A stretch of DNA of 64,000 bases from Cyanobacteria bacterium REEB459. GTDB taxonomy: Bacteria; Cyanobacteriota; Cyanobacteriia; Phormidesmidales; Phormidesmidaceae. Below are positions 1 through 8,602 of this stretch, in pieces (positions within the stretch are counted from its first letter, which is position 1; each line of letters starts with the position of its first letter). Location: the NCBI GenBank assembly GCA_018970085.1, contig JAGWXD010000006.1, positions 1 to 64,000 of the forward strand. The letters run 5' to 3'. Below the pieces are notes generated by a model. The model worked only from the letters and a program-made list of their open reading frames with translations. It ran no database searches and was not told the DNA's origin. The position numbers and the translations under genes were made by a program.

Positions 1-82
1 AAACCTGGAGAGATAGCGTTCACCTAGCCAAAGCGAAACAGCTTGACCAATACGTAGAAGAAAAAGATACAAATCAAACACG

Positions 83-126
83 ATCTGACACCCTTCTACG
101 TGTCTGATATGTCCCATCTGTCAGAT
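83..126. repeat. Nested inverted repeats at the 3' end of the zinc-ribbon fragment
   Basis: ATCTGACA at 83-90 is matched by its reverse complement TGTCAGAT at 119-126, and CATCTG-T-CAGATG at 115-127 is a second palindrome. The structure overlaps the 3' end of the minus-strand fragment. An attC-like hairpin is possible in this context, but no GTTRRRY/RYYYAAC core pair was found here. Confidence 0.35.
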
Positions 127-467
127 GAGGTTTGATCTATTACACTAAATTCATAGGCAGGTGTCTTGAAACGCTTCTCGAACGCCTCGATCTCTTCCTG
201 CGACATCCACTTGGAGAATCGCCGTTCGTTCCACTCTGGTGTGAGGATATTGCGATGAAATGCAAGTCCACAATCCTGGCAGGCCACGTAAGACCAGCGC
301 TGTCCTCGCAAGAACGGCGCCGGATGCTCACCCCAAGGATCTTCCTCAATGAAGGTCTTGAGCGCTCCTTCGTCGAATCGCCCAGTGGACAACTCTAGAA
401 GTTTGTTGCTACCGCAGCTGAGGCAAGCGGTTCTTTCGGAAAAAGCGGCTGTTTCGACTTCTTTCAT
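96..467 (-). pseudogene. Zn-ribbon N-terminal remnant of a methyltransferase-like protein
   Basis: The frame carries two CxxC pairs (CLSC and CQDC about 45 residues apart) followed by GLAFHRN and a Trp/Glu-rich stretch. From memory this resembles the zinc-ribbon head found in front of some SAM-dependent methyltransferases. The Rossmann core that should follow is missing: the frame ends about 30 residues after the WMSQEE stretch with an unrelated tail. I therefore read it as a 3'-truncated fragment. The chosen start is the ATG at 467 (preceded by AGAGAG); an in-frame GTG at 536 would lengthen it. It is divergent from the integrase remnant and sits where a first integron cassette would lie. The family assignment is an inference. 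Confidence 0.4.
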
Positions 468-562
468 ATTTCTCTCTAGATGGTCAGTACTGGGTGTTGC
501 TGAGATAGACGTGTGTACTGAGTTAGCGATATTCACACCCCCTCCCAGGCTGCTTGAGTGAC

Positions 563-569
563 GCCCAAC
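563..569 (-). other. GTTRRRY-type 7-mer, possible integron core site
   Basis: The minus strand reads GTTGGGC, which fits the consensus crossover heptamer GTTRRRY of integron recombination sites. It lies between the zinc-ribbon frame (possible GTG start at 536) and the divergent integrase remnant (from 738), the position expected for attI. A 7-mer of this degeneracy occurs by chance about once per kilobase per strand, so the match alone is weak. Confidence 0.25.
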
Positions 570-592
570 TCTTTATTAGAGAAAAATTTTCC

Positions 593-660
593 GCCTAAAT
601 ACCCCTGGAGGGATCTTGGGTCAAAAAAATCAACCTAAATACCGAATAGGGATTTCAGGT
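593..660. repeat. Imperfect direct repeat, two units about 27 bp long
   Basis: CCTAAATACC occurs at 593-602 and 634-643. Each copy is followed after four to seven bases by a related AGGGAT(C/T)T stretch. The repeat lies upstream of the integrase remnant. It could be integrase-binding direct repeats of an attI site or simple promoter-region repetition; the sequence alone does not decide. Confidence 0.45.
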
Positions 661-737
661 AGAAGATTTCATTATAATACCAAGTGTTTGATTGCCCTGA
701 AACTTAAGATTTCTCTATTAGAAATACAGGTTTAATC

Positions 738-1124
738 ATGAATACATCATCTCCTTTATCCAGGCGATTACTTGACCAAGTGCGTGATGCGATGTGGCTG
801 AAGCATATTCCTACCCTACACAGCAGGCCTACGCGCAGTGGATCCGTTGCTACATTCTATTTCAGTACAGGCGGCACCCGAATGAACTCGGGGTGGCGGA
901 GATTGAGACCTTGTTGACCCATTTAGCTGTACTAAGAGTACCTGGCCGCTTCTACGCAAAATCAGGCCTTAAGCATGTTACTGTTTTTGTGTAGAGACAT
1001 TCTTTTCTTGCCCTTAGATGCAGGCGTTTATGCCGTGCGAGCAAAGCCATCCCCTGAATTGTCCACGGTTTTAACTAAGGCTGAAGTGTGTTCGGTGATC
1101 GTCAATATGACCGCAGCACATTGA
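738..1124 (+). pseudogene. Degraded integron-type tyrosine recombinase
   Basis: Three consecutive stretches in different frames read as the N-terminal half of an integron integrase. The ATG at 738 gives LLDQVRDAM; a shift near 800 gives QQAYAQWIRCYI and HPNELGVAEIE; another shift near 965-975 gives LLFLCRDI, then AVRAKPSPEL and STVLTKAEV, ending at TGA 1122-1124. These match the SAM-like DNA-binding domain and the start of the catalytic domain of IntI-type recombinases as I know them. The catalytic R-H-R-Y part is absent. With at least two frameshifts and loss of the C-terminal half it cannot make active recombinase. It marks an old site of gene capture next to purA. Confidence 0.75.
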
Positions 1125-1318
1125 CTGTAGGCAGTCCCCTGGATTGGGGATGAACCAAAAGGAGATCGGCTTGCTATGGTCTAGCCTGAGGTGCCTTTAC
1201 GCTCTTTGTGGTTGGTGTTGGGGGGAGTGGTTGGCTGATTTCTGAGCAAAAAAGTTGACATGGGAACAACCTGTTCAACATAATGAAAGTTTGTGTGAAC
1301 GAGAGAGTCTGAATTTCC

Positions 1319-2653
1319 TTGGCAAACGTTGTAGTCATTGGAGCCCAGTGGGGCGATGAAGGAAAGGGCAAAATTACCGATCTGTTGAGTAAATCGGCAG
1401 ATGTGGTGGTTCGCTACCAGGGCGGTGTTAACGCTGGACACACCGTAGTAGTCAAGGATCAGACCTTTAAGTTGCACCTGATCCCCTCTGGTATTCTGTA
1501 TCCTGAGACAGAGTGCGTGATTGGCAGCGGCACCGTGATTGATCCCGCTGCGTTGATTGGCGAGCTCGATCAGCTCGATGATTTGGGCATTTCTTCGAGC
1601 AATTTGTTTATTTCTCATGCTGCCCATATCACTATGCCCTACCATCGCTTGATCGATCAGGCTGCAGAGGAGCGACGCGGCCATAATAAAATCGGTACAA
1701 CCAAGCGGGGCATTGGTCCTACCTACGCAGATAAATCGGAGCGGATTGGTTTGCGTATGATTGACCTGCTTGACCACCATAATCTGGCGGAGCAGATTAA
1801 GTGGGTGATTGATTATAAAAACGGGATTCTAGAAAAGCTCTACGATATAGCTCCCCTCAACCCCAACGCGGTGCTGGCAGAATACAGCATCTATGCCGAG
1901 CGCCTGCGTCCCCACGTGACTGATAGCTCTTTGCATGTTTATAAGGCTATCCAGCAACGTAAAAATGTCTTGTTTGAAGGGGCCCAAGGCACTCTGCTAG
2001 ATTTAGATCATGGTACCTATCCCTATGTCACCTCCTCTAACCCGGTAGCTGGAGGTGCCTGTATTGGTACCGGCATTGGCCCTACGGTAATTGATCGGGT
2101 CATTGGTGTGGCCAAGGCTTATACCACCCGGGTAGGAGAAGGTCCTTTCCCAACGGAGCTGACCTGTCAGATAGGGGATCAGCTCTGTACCCGTGGGGCG
2201 GAATTTGGCACCACCACAGGACGACAGCGACGCTGTGGTTGGTTTGACGGGGTGATCGGTCGTTATGCTGTGCGCATCAATGGTCTCGACTGTCTGGCCA
2301 TTACCAAACTGGATGTCTTGGATGATGCTGAAGAAATTAAGGTATGCGTAGCCTACGATTTAGACGGTAGTCGGTGTGAAGAACTGCCAGGAAGTGCCCA
2401 GGCCTTTGCTCGCTGCCAACCTATTTATAAAACTCTGCCAGGGTGGCAGCAACCCACTGACCATTGCCGATCGCTCAGTGATCTACCCAAGGCAGCCCTA
2501 GACTATCTGAAATTTCTGGCAGAGTTAATGGATGTGCCCATTGCCATTGTCTCCTTAGGGGCTAGCCGCGATCAGACCATCATCGTAGAGGATCCCATCC
2601 ATGGTCCTAAACGGGCCCTGCTCTATGAGCAGGGAGAAGCCAGGGTGGCCTAG
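1319..2653 (+). CDS. purA: Adenylosuccinate synthetase
   Basis: This enzyme joins IMP and aspartate using GTP to form adenylosuccinate, the first committed step to AMP; it is cytosolic. The N-terminal GDEGKGK loop (residues 12-18), [17 protein letters not shown] and [15 protein letters not shown] are family signatures. The 444-residue length is usual. The start is a TTG at 1319: the conserved [15 protein letters not shown] opening begins exactly there, with GAGAGAG a short distance upstream and no better ATG or GTG. It stands about 55 bp before rplY on the same strand, so co-transcription is possible. The upstream neighbour is a dead integrase, but the gene itself looks intact and native. Confidence 0.97.
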   Translation: MANVVVIGAQWGDEGKGKITDLLSKSADVVVRYQGGVNAGHTVVVKDQTFKLHLIPSGILYPETECVIGSGTVIDPAALIGELDQLDDLGISSSNLFISHAAHITMPYHRLIDQAAEERRGHNKIGTTKRGIGPTYADKSERIGLRMIDLLDHHNLAEQIKWVIDYKNGILEKLYDIAPLNPNAVLAEYSIYAERLRPHVTDSSLHVYKAIQQRKNVLFEGAQGTLLDLDHGTYPYVTSSNPVAGGACIGTGIGPTVIDRVIGVAKAYTTRVGEGPFPTELTCQIGDQLCTRGAEFGTTTGRQRRCGWFDGVIGRYAVRINGLDCLAITKLDVLDDAEEIKVCVAYDLDGSRCEELPGSAQAFARCQPIYKTLPGWQQPTDHCRSLSDLPKAALDYLKFLAELMDVPIAIVSLGASRDQTIIVEDPIHGPKRALLYEQGEARVA

Positions 2654-2707
2654 GGGATAGAGTGCTACCAAAAAAGTGTTTGACTTTGTTAATAGGAAGA
2701 TTTTTTT

Positions 2708-3004
2708 ATGGAACTGACCCTTGAATGTAAAGCCCGCGATCCTCAAGCTAAGCCCAATGCCTTGCGCCGCCAGGGTCTTCTACCAGCCGTTCTCTACGGC
2801 CATAATGGTACCGAGTCGGTATCTTTGACCGTGGATCAAAAGGCGGCTGAGATTCTCCTGCGTCAGGCAGTTGTCAACACAACGGTGATTGATCTGCAAA
2901 TTCCTGATTTACCCTGGCAGGGTAAAGCCCTGGTGCGACAAGTCCAGACTCACCCTTGGAAGTCATCTCTCTATCACCTCAGCTTTTTTGCCGTAAAAGC
3001 CTAG
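2708..3004 (+). CDS. rplY: 50S ribosomal protein L25
   Basis: L25 binds 5S rRNA in the large ribosomal subunit. The 98-residue protein contains the family signature LRRQGLLPAVLYG near residue 19 and the closing QTHPW motif with a short beta tail. It is the short, single-domain form like E. coli L25, without the C-terminal CTC extension seen in many bacteria. An AGGAAG sequence lies a few bases before the ATG. It follows purA by about 55 bp and is followed by a clear intrinsic terminator, so it is probably the last gene of a purA-rplY unit. Confidence 0.93.
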   Translation: MELTLECKARDPQAKPNALRRQGLLPAVLYGHNGTESVSLTVDQKAAEILLRQAVVNTTVIDLQIPDLPWQGKALVRQVQTHPWKSSLYHLSFFAVKA

Positions 3005-3022
3005 CGTTCATAGTCTGCTTCA

Positions 3023-3047
3023 AATCCCTCCCGATGGAGGGATTTTT
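3023..3047 (+). terminator. Intrinsic terminator after rplY
   Basis: AAATCCCTCC, a four-base loop and GGAGGGATTTTT form a GC-rich hairpin ending in a T-run about 20 bp after the rplY stop. Confidence 0.85.
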
Positions 3048-3220
3048 AATCTAACTCAGACTTGTTAGCCCGGGCCGGTGCTGACTATTTAGAGGCGTGG
3101 CCCTAGTCATGGCGCTGGCTTCTATAGCCAGAGGCTGGTTAGAGTTTTTGCGCCGGACTAACCCGCAACCTTATAATTTCTTAATATGACCGTGGTTAAC
3201 CATCCCTATTTCTGAGTGTT

Positions 3221-3682
3221 ATGTCTCTAGATTTTTTCCAGCCCTGGATTAACTTTATTCACCCGGTAGTTATGTGGCTACTGTTTGCCACCAGTCTCTA
3301 TGCTCTTTATTTGGGCTTGCAAGCCCGTAAAACCCGCACAGCAGACGCTGAGACCCGTAAGGCGTTAGTCAAGGGTAAGTTTGCCCTGCGCCATCACCAG
3401 ATTGGCTCTGTGCTTCTAGCTGTTATGGTTCTGGGCACGGTGGGTGGCATGGGAGCCACCTACTTGACCAATGGCAAGCTGTTTTTTGGTCCCCATTTAC
3501 TAGTGGGTTTGGCCATGACTGCCGTGGTTGCCAGTTCTGTAGCCCTGGTGCCCTTCATGCAAAGGGGCAACGCCACCGCTCGTTTCACCCACATCAGTTT
3601 GAACCTGCTTTTGGTGGGGTTGTTTGGCTGGCAGGCAGTTACCGGTATGCAAATAGTTCAGCGTCTGCTGGCTAAGCTTTAG
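3221..3682 (+). CDS. DUF4079 family membrane protein
   Basis: The 153-residue protein matches, as I recall it, the cyanobacterial and plastid DUF4079 family, whose function is not established. Four hydrophobic segments are visible (about residues 12-31, 58-78, 90-110 and 125-147), with a conserved FALRHHQIGS stretch between the first two; the His pair is a possible cofactor ligand. It stands alone between the rplY terminator and a strong terminator of its own, opposite psaC. It is probably an integral membrane protein; whether it sits in the thylakoid or plasma membrane cannot be told from the sequence. Confidence 0.8.
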   Translation: MSLDFFQPWINFIHPVVMWLLFATSLYALYLGLQARKTRTADAETRKALVKGKFALRHHQIGSVLLAVMVLGTVGGMGATYLTNGKLFFGPHLLVGLAMTAVVASSVALVPFMQRGNATARFTHISLNLLLVGLFGWQAVTGMQIVQRLLAKL

Positions 3683-3700
3683 GGGCTGATTAAAAACCTG

Positions 3701-3740
3701 AAAAACGTTCCTGTCGGATCATCCGACAGGAACGTTTTTT
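3701..3740. terminator. Bidirectional terminator between the DUF4079 gene and psaC
   Basis: AAAAACGTTCCTGTCGGAT at 3701-3719 is followed, after one base, by its exact reverse complement, giving a near-perfect palindrome with A-run and T-run ends. It can terminate the DUF4079 transcript on the plus strand and psaC on the minus strand. Confidence 0.9.
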
Positions 3741-3786
3741 CTTGTGGGTTTAATGTTCTTTAAAGTCACCAGGCTGGGGACCGAGG

Positions 3787-4428
<642 letters not shown>

Positions 4429-4632
4429 ATGAAAGATTTTTTTGACAATGTGGCTCGTTACCCGCGCTATCTAGTCTCCTTTAGCCTGGGAATTTTGTAC
4501 AATGCCATGCAGCCTTTGGTGCCGCTTTTCCAACGTCCAGCTACAGCCATAGCCCTATTGGGGGCAACGATGGCAGGGTTTCTGTTTCTTACCTTTACCC
4601 TGCGGGCGATGCTGGGATTGGACCATGGTTAG
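4429..4632 (+). CDS. ycf33: DUF751 / Ycf33 family small membrane protein
   Basis: The 67-residue protein begins MKDFFDNVARYPRYL and has two hydrophobic segments, matching the Ycf33/DUF751 family of cyanobacteria and some plastids, whose role is unknown. The ATG at 4429 was chosen because the frame upstream lacks family similarity. The gene immediately precedes rbfA, an arrangement that I recall as common in cyanobacteria, and the two are probably co-transcribed with about 70 bp between them. Confidence 0.75.
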   Translation: MKDFFDNVARYPRYLVSFSLGILYNAMQPLVPLFQRPATAIALLGATMAGFLFLTFTLRAMLGLDHG

Positions 4633-4700
4633 TTGATCCAGGCTGAATATTTCTACACCTGTTGGTGGGAATTAGTAATCGGAATTGGGAGTGGATACCT

Positions 4701-5144
4701 ATGGCCAATAGTCGTCGAGTTGAGCGGGTGGCGTCTTTAATTAAGCGGGAGGTCAGCCGCATGCTGCTGTCAGATATTAAAGATGATCGGGTTGGGGCGG
4801 GTATGGTCAGCGTTACTGAGGTGGATGTGTCAGGGGATCTACAGCACGCCAAGATTTTTGTCAGTATTTACGGTACCGACGCTGCCAGGGTAGAAACTAT
4901 GGCTGGTTTGAAGGCGGCTACCGGTTTTGTCCGCCGAGAGTTAGGCCAGCGAATGGGCTTGCGTCGCACTCCTGAAATTCTTTTTAAGGAGGACCGGGGG
5001 GTGGAACGGGGTACCCGAGTCCTATCGTTGATTAATCAATTAACCCAGGAACGCCAGGCCAAAGATCTGGCCCTGGAGAGTTCTGACCAGGCCGACTGCC
5101 AGCCCGTGGCCTCTGATGGGGTTACGCCTAATCACCAGCCCTAG
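4701..5144 (+). CDS. rbfA: 30S ribosome-binding factor A
   Basis: RbfA is a KH-fold factor needed for late maturation of the 30S subunit and 16S rRNA 5'-end processing. The start [19 protein letters not shown], the AKIFVSIYG strand and the [10 protein letters not shown] stretch are typical. The ATG at 4701 begins the conserved domain; the frame extends 13 codons upstream without family similarity. The last 30 residues are a variable, polar, cyanobacterial-type tail. The gene ends inside a hairpin at 5133-5159. Confidence 0.93.
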   Translation: MANSRRVERVASLIKREVSRMLLSDIKDDRVGAGMVSVTEVDVSGDLQHAKIFVSIYGTDAARVETMAGLKAATGFVRRELGQRMGLRRTPEILFKEDRGVERGTRVLSLINQLTQERQAKDLALESSDQADCQPVASDGVTPNHQP

Positions 5145-5159
5145 GGCTTCAGGCTGGTG
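5133..5159 (+). terminator. Hairpin at the rbfA stop
   Basis: CACCAGCC (5133-5140) pairs with GGCTGGTG (5152-5159) around an 11-base loop. No T-run follows directly; a T6 stretch occurs about 32 bases later. It could be a weak terminator or an RNA-stabilising structure. Confidence 0.4.
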
Positions 5160-5249
5160 CGATTTGCCTCGGCACTACCCCTAGGGCTGTTTTTTACAGC
5201 GGCAGGGATGGCGAGTTGGGTTTCACCTAGCTGGGTAGCGAGATCGCTC

Positions 5250-5257
5250 GCGATCGC
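5250..5257. repeat. HIP1 palindrome (example of many in the window)
   Basis: GCGATCGC here, and also at 6472-6479, 9942-9949 and many other places within genes, is the highly iterated palindrome HIP1 typical of many cyanobacterial genomes. Its abundance supports the organism assignment. Confidence 0.9.
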
Positions 5258-5390
5258 TACTGAGGGCCAAATCTAAGTCAAAATTTAAACTTTAGCTCAA
5301 GGGGTAAGTTCTATGATCGAAGGTGAACGGGGGATTATAAGGTCGATCTGCCGGTTTCCCACCCTGGTTGTTTAAAGGAGAGTTTGACCC

Positions 5391-5891
5391 ATGGCTAAGG
5401 ACACCCTATCAGGCACGGCCATGCTGCCCATTGATATTGGTATTAGTCAGGCTGATCGCCAGCAAATTGCTGGGGGGCTTTCTAAGTTACTGGCTGACAC
5501 CTACACCCTTTACCTAAAAACCCATAATTTTCATTGGAATGTGACAGGACCCATGTTCCAGACTCTCCACCTGATGTTTGAGGGCCACTATAATGAGCTG
5601 GCCCTGGCGGTGGATCTAATTGCTGAGCGCATCCGCGCCCTGGGTTTTCCGGCTCCAGGCAGCTATAAAGAGTTTGCCGAACTGTCCTCGATTGCGGAAG
5701 CCGATGGGGTACCCGATGCTGAAGAGATGATTCGCCAGTTGGTGGCAGGTCAGGAAGCGGTGGTGCGGACGGCCCGTTCGATTTTTCCTGCGGTGGATAA
5801 GGCTAACGACGAACCCACGGCGGATCTGCTCACCCAGCGGATGCAGGTACACGAAAAAAACGCCTGGATGCTGCGAAGTCTACTGTCATAG
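5391..5891 (+). CDS. Dps family ferritin-like protein
   Basis: Dps proteins form 12-subunit cages that oxidise iron with hydrogen peroxide and store it, protecting DNA. The 166-residue chain has the family core: [13 protein letters not shown] near residue 44, then HxxFE and [11 protein letters not shown], which supply the intersubunit ferroxidase ligands (His, His, Asp, Glu). AAGGAG stands before the ATG at 5391. Whether this copy binds DNA is unclear, as the N-terminal tail is short and holds few basic residues. It is a single gene with its own upstream region containing a HIP1 site. Confidence 0.92.
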   Translation: MAKDTLSGTAMLPIDIGISQADRQQIAGGLSKLLADTYTLYLKTHNFHWNVTGPMFQTLHLMFEGHYNELALAVDLIAERIRALGFPAPGSYKEFAELSSIAEADGVPDAEEMIRQLVAGQEAVVRTARSIFPAVDKANDEPTADLLTQRMQVHEKNAWMLRSLLS

Positions 5892-6146
5892 TCAACGGTG
5901 CCGGGTCCGTAGGTTGGCTGAGGTTCCCCAGGATGGCTACGGACTGCCTAAAGACTGGTAGGCTAAATCCATAGCTGGACCCAGGTGCGACCGGATGGAA
6001 GCCAGCCAGAACGCCGCCCATCCCTCTCTATTGGATGTCCCCTAATCTGAGACCTGTTGGTCAATTAGGAGCCGTCAGCTTGATCAATTCCCGCTGTCCC
6101 CAGTGTTCTGGCCCAAGTTATAGGACCGTCATCCCTGCTGTGAGCC

Positions 6147-6719
6147 ATGGATCTGAACGCTATCCACTATTTTTTTGATTGTTGCCTGGGTCGCTGGAGT
6201 ATCGAGCGTACCTACCACTACCTCAGGCATCAGTTGGTGGAGCGGTCCCACACTGACTTTTATGTGGAGGCGATTACGCCGGAATTGCGCCGCCAGGTTT
6301 TGGCCGATAATCACTATCCGGTCCCGGAGGGTCGGGATTTGGACCAGCTACCCGGTTTTCAACTGCGCTTCCAGACGGTTTCAGAAACCGGCGAGGAGGT
6401 ATCGCAGGAATTGCGGGCCCTGTTTGTTCCCCGCCAGCAGCAGGGGGAGGTTTTGACGGGAGATTATCTGCGCGATCGCGCCTACGAGGAAGCCCGACCG
6501 ATTATTTCCAGCTTCAGCTACAACGCCAACCATCGGGAACTGCTGATGACTACCCCCTACACCCAGGTAGTTTCTGTTGATTCTATTACCCTCATCAACC
6601 CCAATCTGCGGATTCGGCGGATCCTTAACTACCAGCGTCCCGAGCTCGATCAGCCCCTCGATACCCTACGGCTGGTGGGCTTTGGCGTAGAACAGAAAAT
6701 TCTGGAAGGCAATGATTGA
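6147..6719 (+). CDS. CpcS/CpeS-type phycobiliprotein lyase
   Basis: The 190-residue protein resembles the S-type chromophore lyases, which attach phycocyanobilin or related bilins to cysteine in phycobiliproteins of the phycobilisome. Visible family features are the opening FFDCCLGRWSIERTYHYL, a strand of alternating polar and hydrophobic residues, and RALFVP. The fold expected is a lipocalin-like beta barrel. The exact substrate (CpcS, CpcU or another branch) cannot be decided by eye. It lies 66 bp before a glycosyltransferase gene, with no known link between the two. Confidence 0.75.
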   Translation: MDLNAIHYFFDCCLGRWSIERTYHYLRHQLVERSHTDFYVEAITPELRRQVLADNHYPVPEGRDLDQLPGFQLRFQTVSETGEEVSQELRALFVPRQQQGEVLTGDYLRDRAYEEARPIISSFSYNANHRELLMTTPYTQVVSVDSITLINPNLRIRRILNYQRPELDQPLDTLRLVGFGVEQKILEGND

Positions 6720-6785
6720 GAAATGTAACAAAAATTCCCGTTCCAGGGTATGGTCCTATGAGGGATGCCGTAGGGAGGATGACAG

Positions 6786-7532
6786 ATGTCAGTAAAGCCA
6801 ACCGTAACCGGAGAAACAGCGCAGGTGCTCCAGGTCATGGGTTTGCCGGTGCACCACAGGGCTGACTATGCCAGTTGGCTGGTGGATCGGTATCGTCAGG
6901 GTCAGGGCAGCCACGTGGTCACCTTGAACGCAGAAATGGCCATGCAGGCAGATTGCCATCCCCAACTGCGGGAGATTATTCTTGCCGCCGATCTGGTTAT
7001 TCCCGATGGTGCCGGGGTTGTCCTCTATTTTCGTAGCCGCGGCCAGCGAGTTCGACGTATGCCAGGGATCGAACTGGCGGCTGGCGTTCTCATGGCTTTA
7101 TCCTCAACGGAGACGGCTTTTTTCTACGGTGGTGCCCCAGGGATCACCGATCAGGCGGCGATTTACTGGCAACGTCAGGGTATGAGCGCCTCCATTGTGG
7201 GTACCCAGCATGGTTTCCTCTCCCCGGTCGATCAACCGGATTTTCTCCAACGCCTGGCCATGCTTCAGCCCAGTGTGATTCTAGTGGGCTTGGGGGTGCC
7301 CCGCCAGGAACTCTGGATTCGCGACCACCGTTACCTCTGTCCCCAGAGCCTCTGGATTGGGGTGGGTGGTAGCTTTGATATTTGGGCTGGGGTGAAAGCC
7401 CGGGCCCCTGACTGGATGTGTCGCTATCATCTGGAGTGGCTGTACCGCCTTTATCAGGAACCCTGGCGCTGGCGCCGAATGCTGGCTCTCCCCCAGTTTG
7501 TCTGGCGATCGCTGACCTATCAGTCGCGGTAA
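6786..7532 (+). CDS. WecG/TagA/CpsF family glycosyltransferase
   Basis: Members of this family transfer N-acetylmannosamine or similar sugars from UDP donors to lipid-linked intermediates during surface polysaccharide synthesis. The 248-residue protein shows the expected LNAEMAMQA, DLVIPDGAGVV, FFYGG, VGLGVPRQELWI and GVGGSFDIWAG motifs. It has no membrane segment and probably works at the cytoplasmic face of the membrane. The neighbours are not polysaccharide genes, so the product made is unknown. Confidence 0.88.
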   Translation: MSVKPTVTGETAQVLQVMGLPVHHRADYASWLVDRYRQGQGSHVVTLNAEMAMQADCHPQLREIILAADLVIPDGAGVVLYFRSRGQRVRRMPGIELAAGVLMALSSTETAFFYGGAPGITDQAAIYWQRQGMSASIVGTQHGFLSPVDQPDFLQRLAMLQPSVILVGLGVPRQELWIRDHRYLCPQSLWIGVGGSFDIWAGVKARAPDWMCRYHLEWLYRLYQEPWRWRRMLALPQFVWRSLTYQSR

Positions 7533-7821
7533 ATCCCTCCCCCTAAGTTCGAGCCAGGGTTTAAACTAAGAAGGCTATCCTAGCAACGACTCGACCAGGG
7601 TTGGAGAGGGGTAACCCTATCCTCCGTGGATTGGCCAAAACCGTCATAGTAGCCAGTTCGGTCAGGATCAGAGGCGGGGCCATGGACTATAGGCTGAGAC
7701 CCAGAGCCTGCCTCGGTGTTTTGAGCTAAATCACTCAGCTCTATTGTCAAGTCGCTTACAGGGATAGAACAGGACTGTTCTCGAACTTTTTCCCCATTGC
7801 TTAACTAACCAGGAGAGACCC

Positions 7822-8469
7822 ATGGTTGCCAGTCAGCTATCTGCCCAGGATTTATTTCGGGCTGCCTACGAAAATCGCTACACCTGGGATAGCCACTTCC
7901 CTGGTTATCGCGCCGATGTGACCTATACCCATAACGATCAAACCTACGCCGGGCAAATTAGAGTGGGTTCCGATCTGAAGCCTACCGTCACCGGGATAGG
8001 AGACGAAGCGGCCCAAAAAGCCATTCATGGCCAGTTGTTTGAGGTGGCCATTCATCGGGTGCGGCGCAGCTTTACCGACACCCATGGTCAAAACACCTTT
8101 CGCTATGGTGAAACCCGTCCCGATGGGGCCATAGAAATTCTTCTGGGGGGCAAGGCAGACGGCGATCGCTATGAGGTGCGTGACAACGAGGTCACCCTGG
8201 TCCATCGCCACATCCACGGCGTGGTAGTGACTATCCATACCTTTAGCAGCCACCATACCGGTGAGGGTTACCTGTCCCACCGCTATAATTCGGTCTACCA
8301 TGACCCCCAAACCGGCGTTCAAAAGGGTGGGCTTAGCAACTTTGAAGATGGGTATCAGCAGGTGGGAGCCTACTTTATTCTTTGCCGCCGGGCTATTACC
8401 ACCGAGGTCAATGGCGGCCTCGACCGACAGGAGTTTGTTTTTTCCAACCTGGCTTTAGAAGAGGGCTGA
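7822..8469 (+). CDS. DUF3386 family protein
   Basis: The 215-residue sequence matches the DUF3386 family as I remember it from cyanobacteria; no function is established. It lacks a signal peptide and membrane segments, is rich in His and Tyr and in alternating beta-strand pattern (for example RHIHGVVVTIHTFSSHH), and ends with a short acidic tail. CCAGGAGAG precedes the ATG. It stands between a 289-bp upstream spacer, in which I see nothing specific, and clpB. Confidence 0.8.
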   Translation: MVASQLSAQDLFRAAYENRYTWDSHFPGYRADVTYTHNDQTYAGQIRVGSDLKPTVTGIGDEAAQKAIHGQLFEVAIHRVRRSFTDTHGQNTFRYGETRPDGAIEILLGGKADGDRYEVRDNEVTLVHRHIHGVVVTIHTFSSHHTGEGYLSHRYNSVYHDPQTGVQKGGLSNFEDGYQQVGAYFILCRRAITTEVNGGLDRQEFVFSNLALEEG

Positions 8470-8602
8470 AACACCAGGCTCACCATGGGTCCTTGCCAGT
8501 GGCCTGGCCTACCCCGGTCCAGTGGCGGGGGGTGATCGGTTGCTATACTAGGTATCTTAGTGTTACAAAAAGCAAAATTATCCTTGTCCGCTACCATCCA
8601 CC

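Noticed and set aside
1181..1780. 199-codon minus-strand frame overlapping purA
   Set aside because: It is the shadow of the purA reading frame, lacks family resemblance and would overlap the purA start region.
7852..8322. 156-codon minus-strand frame within the DUF3386 gene
   Set aside because: It is antisense to a recognised family and has no ribosome-binding site.
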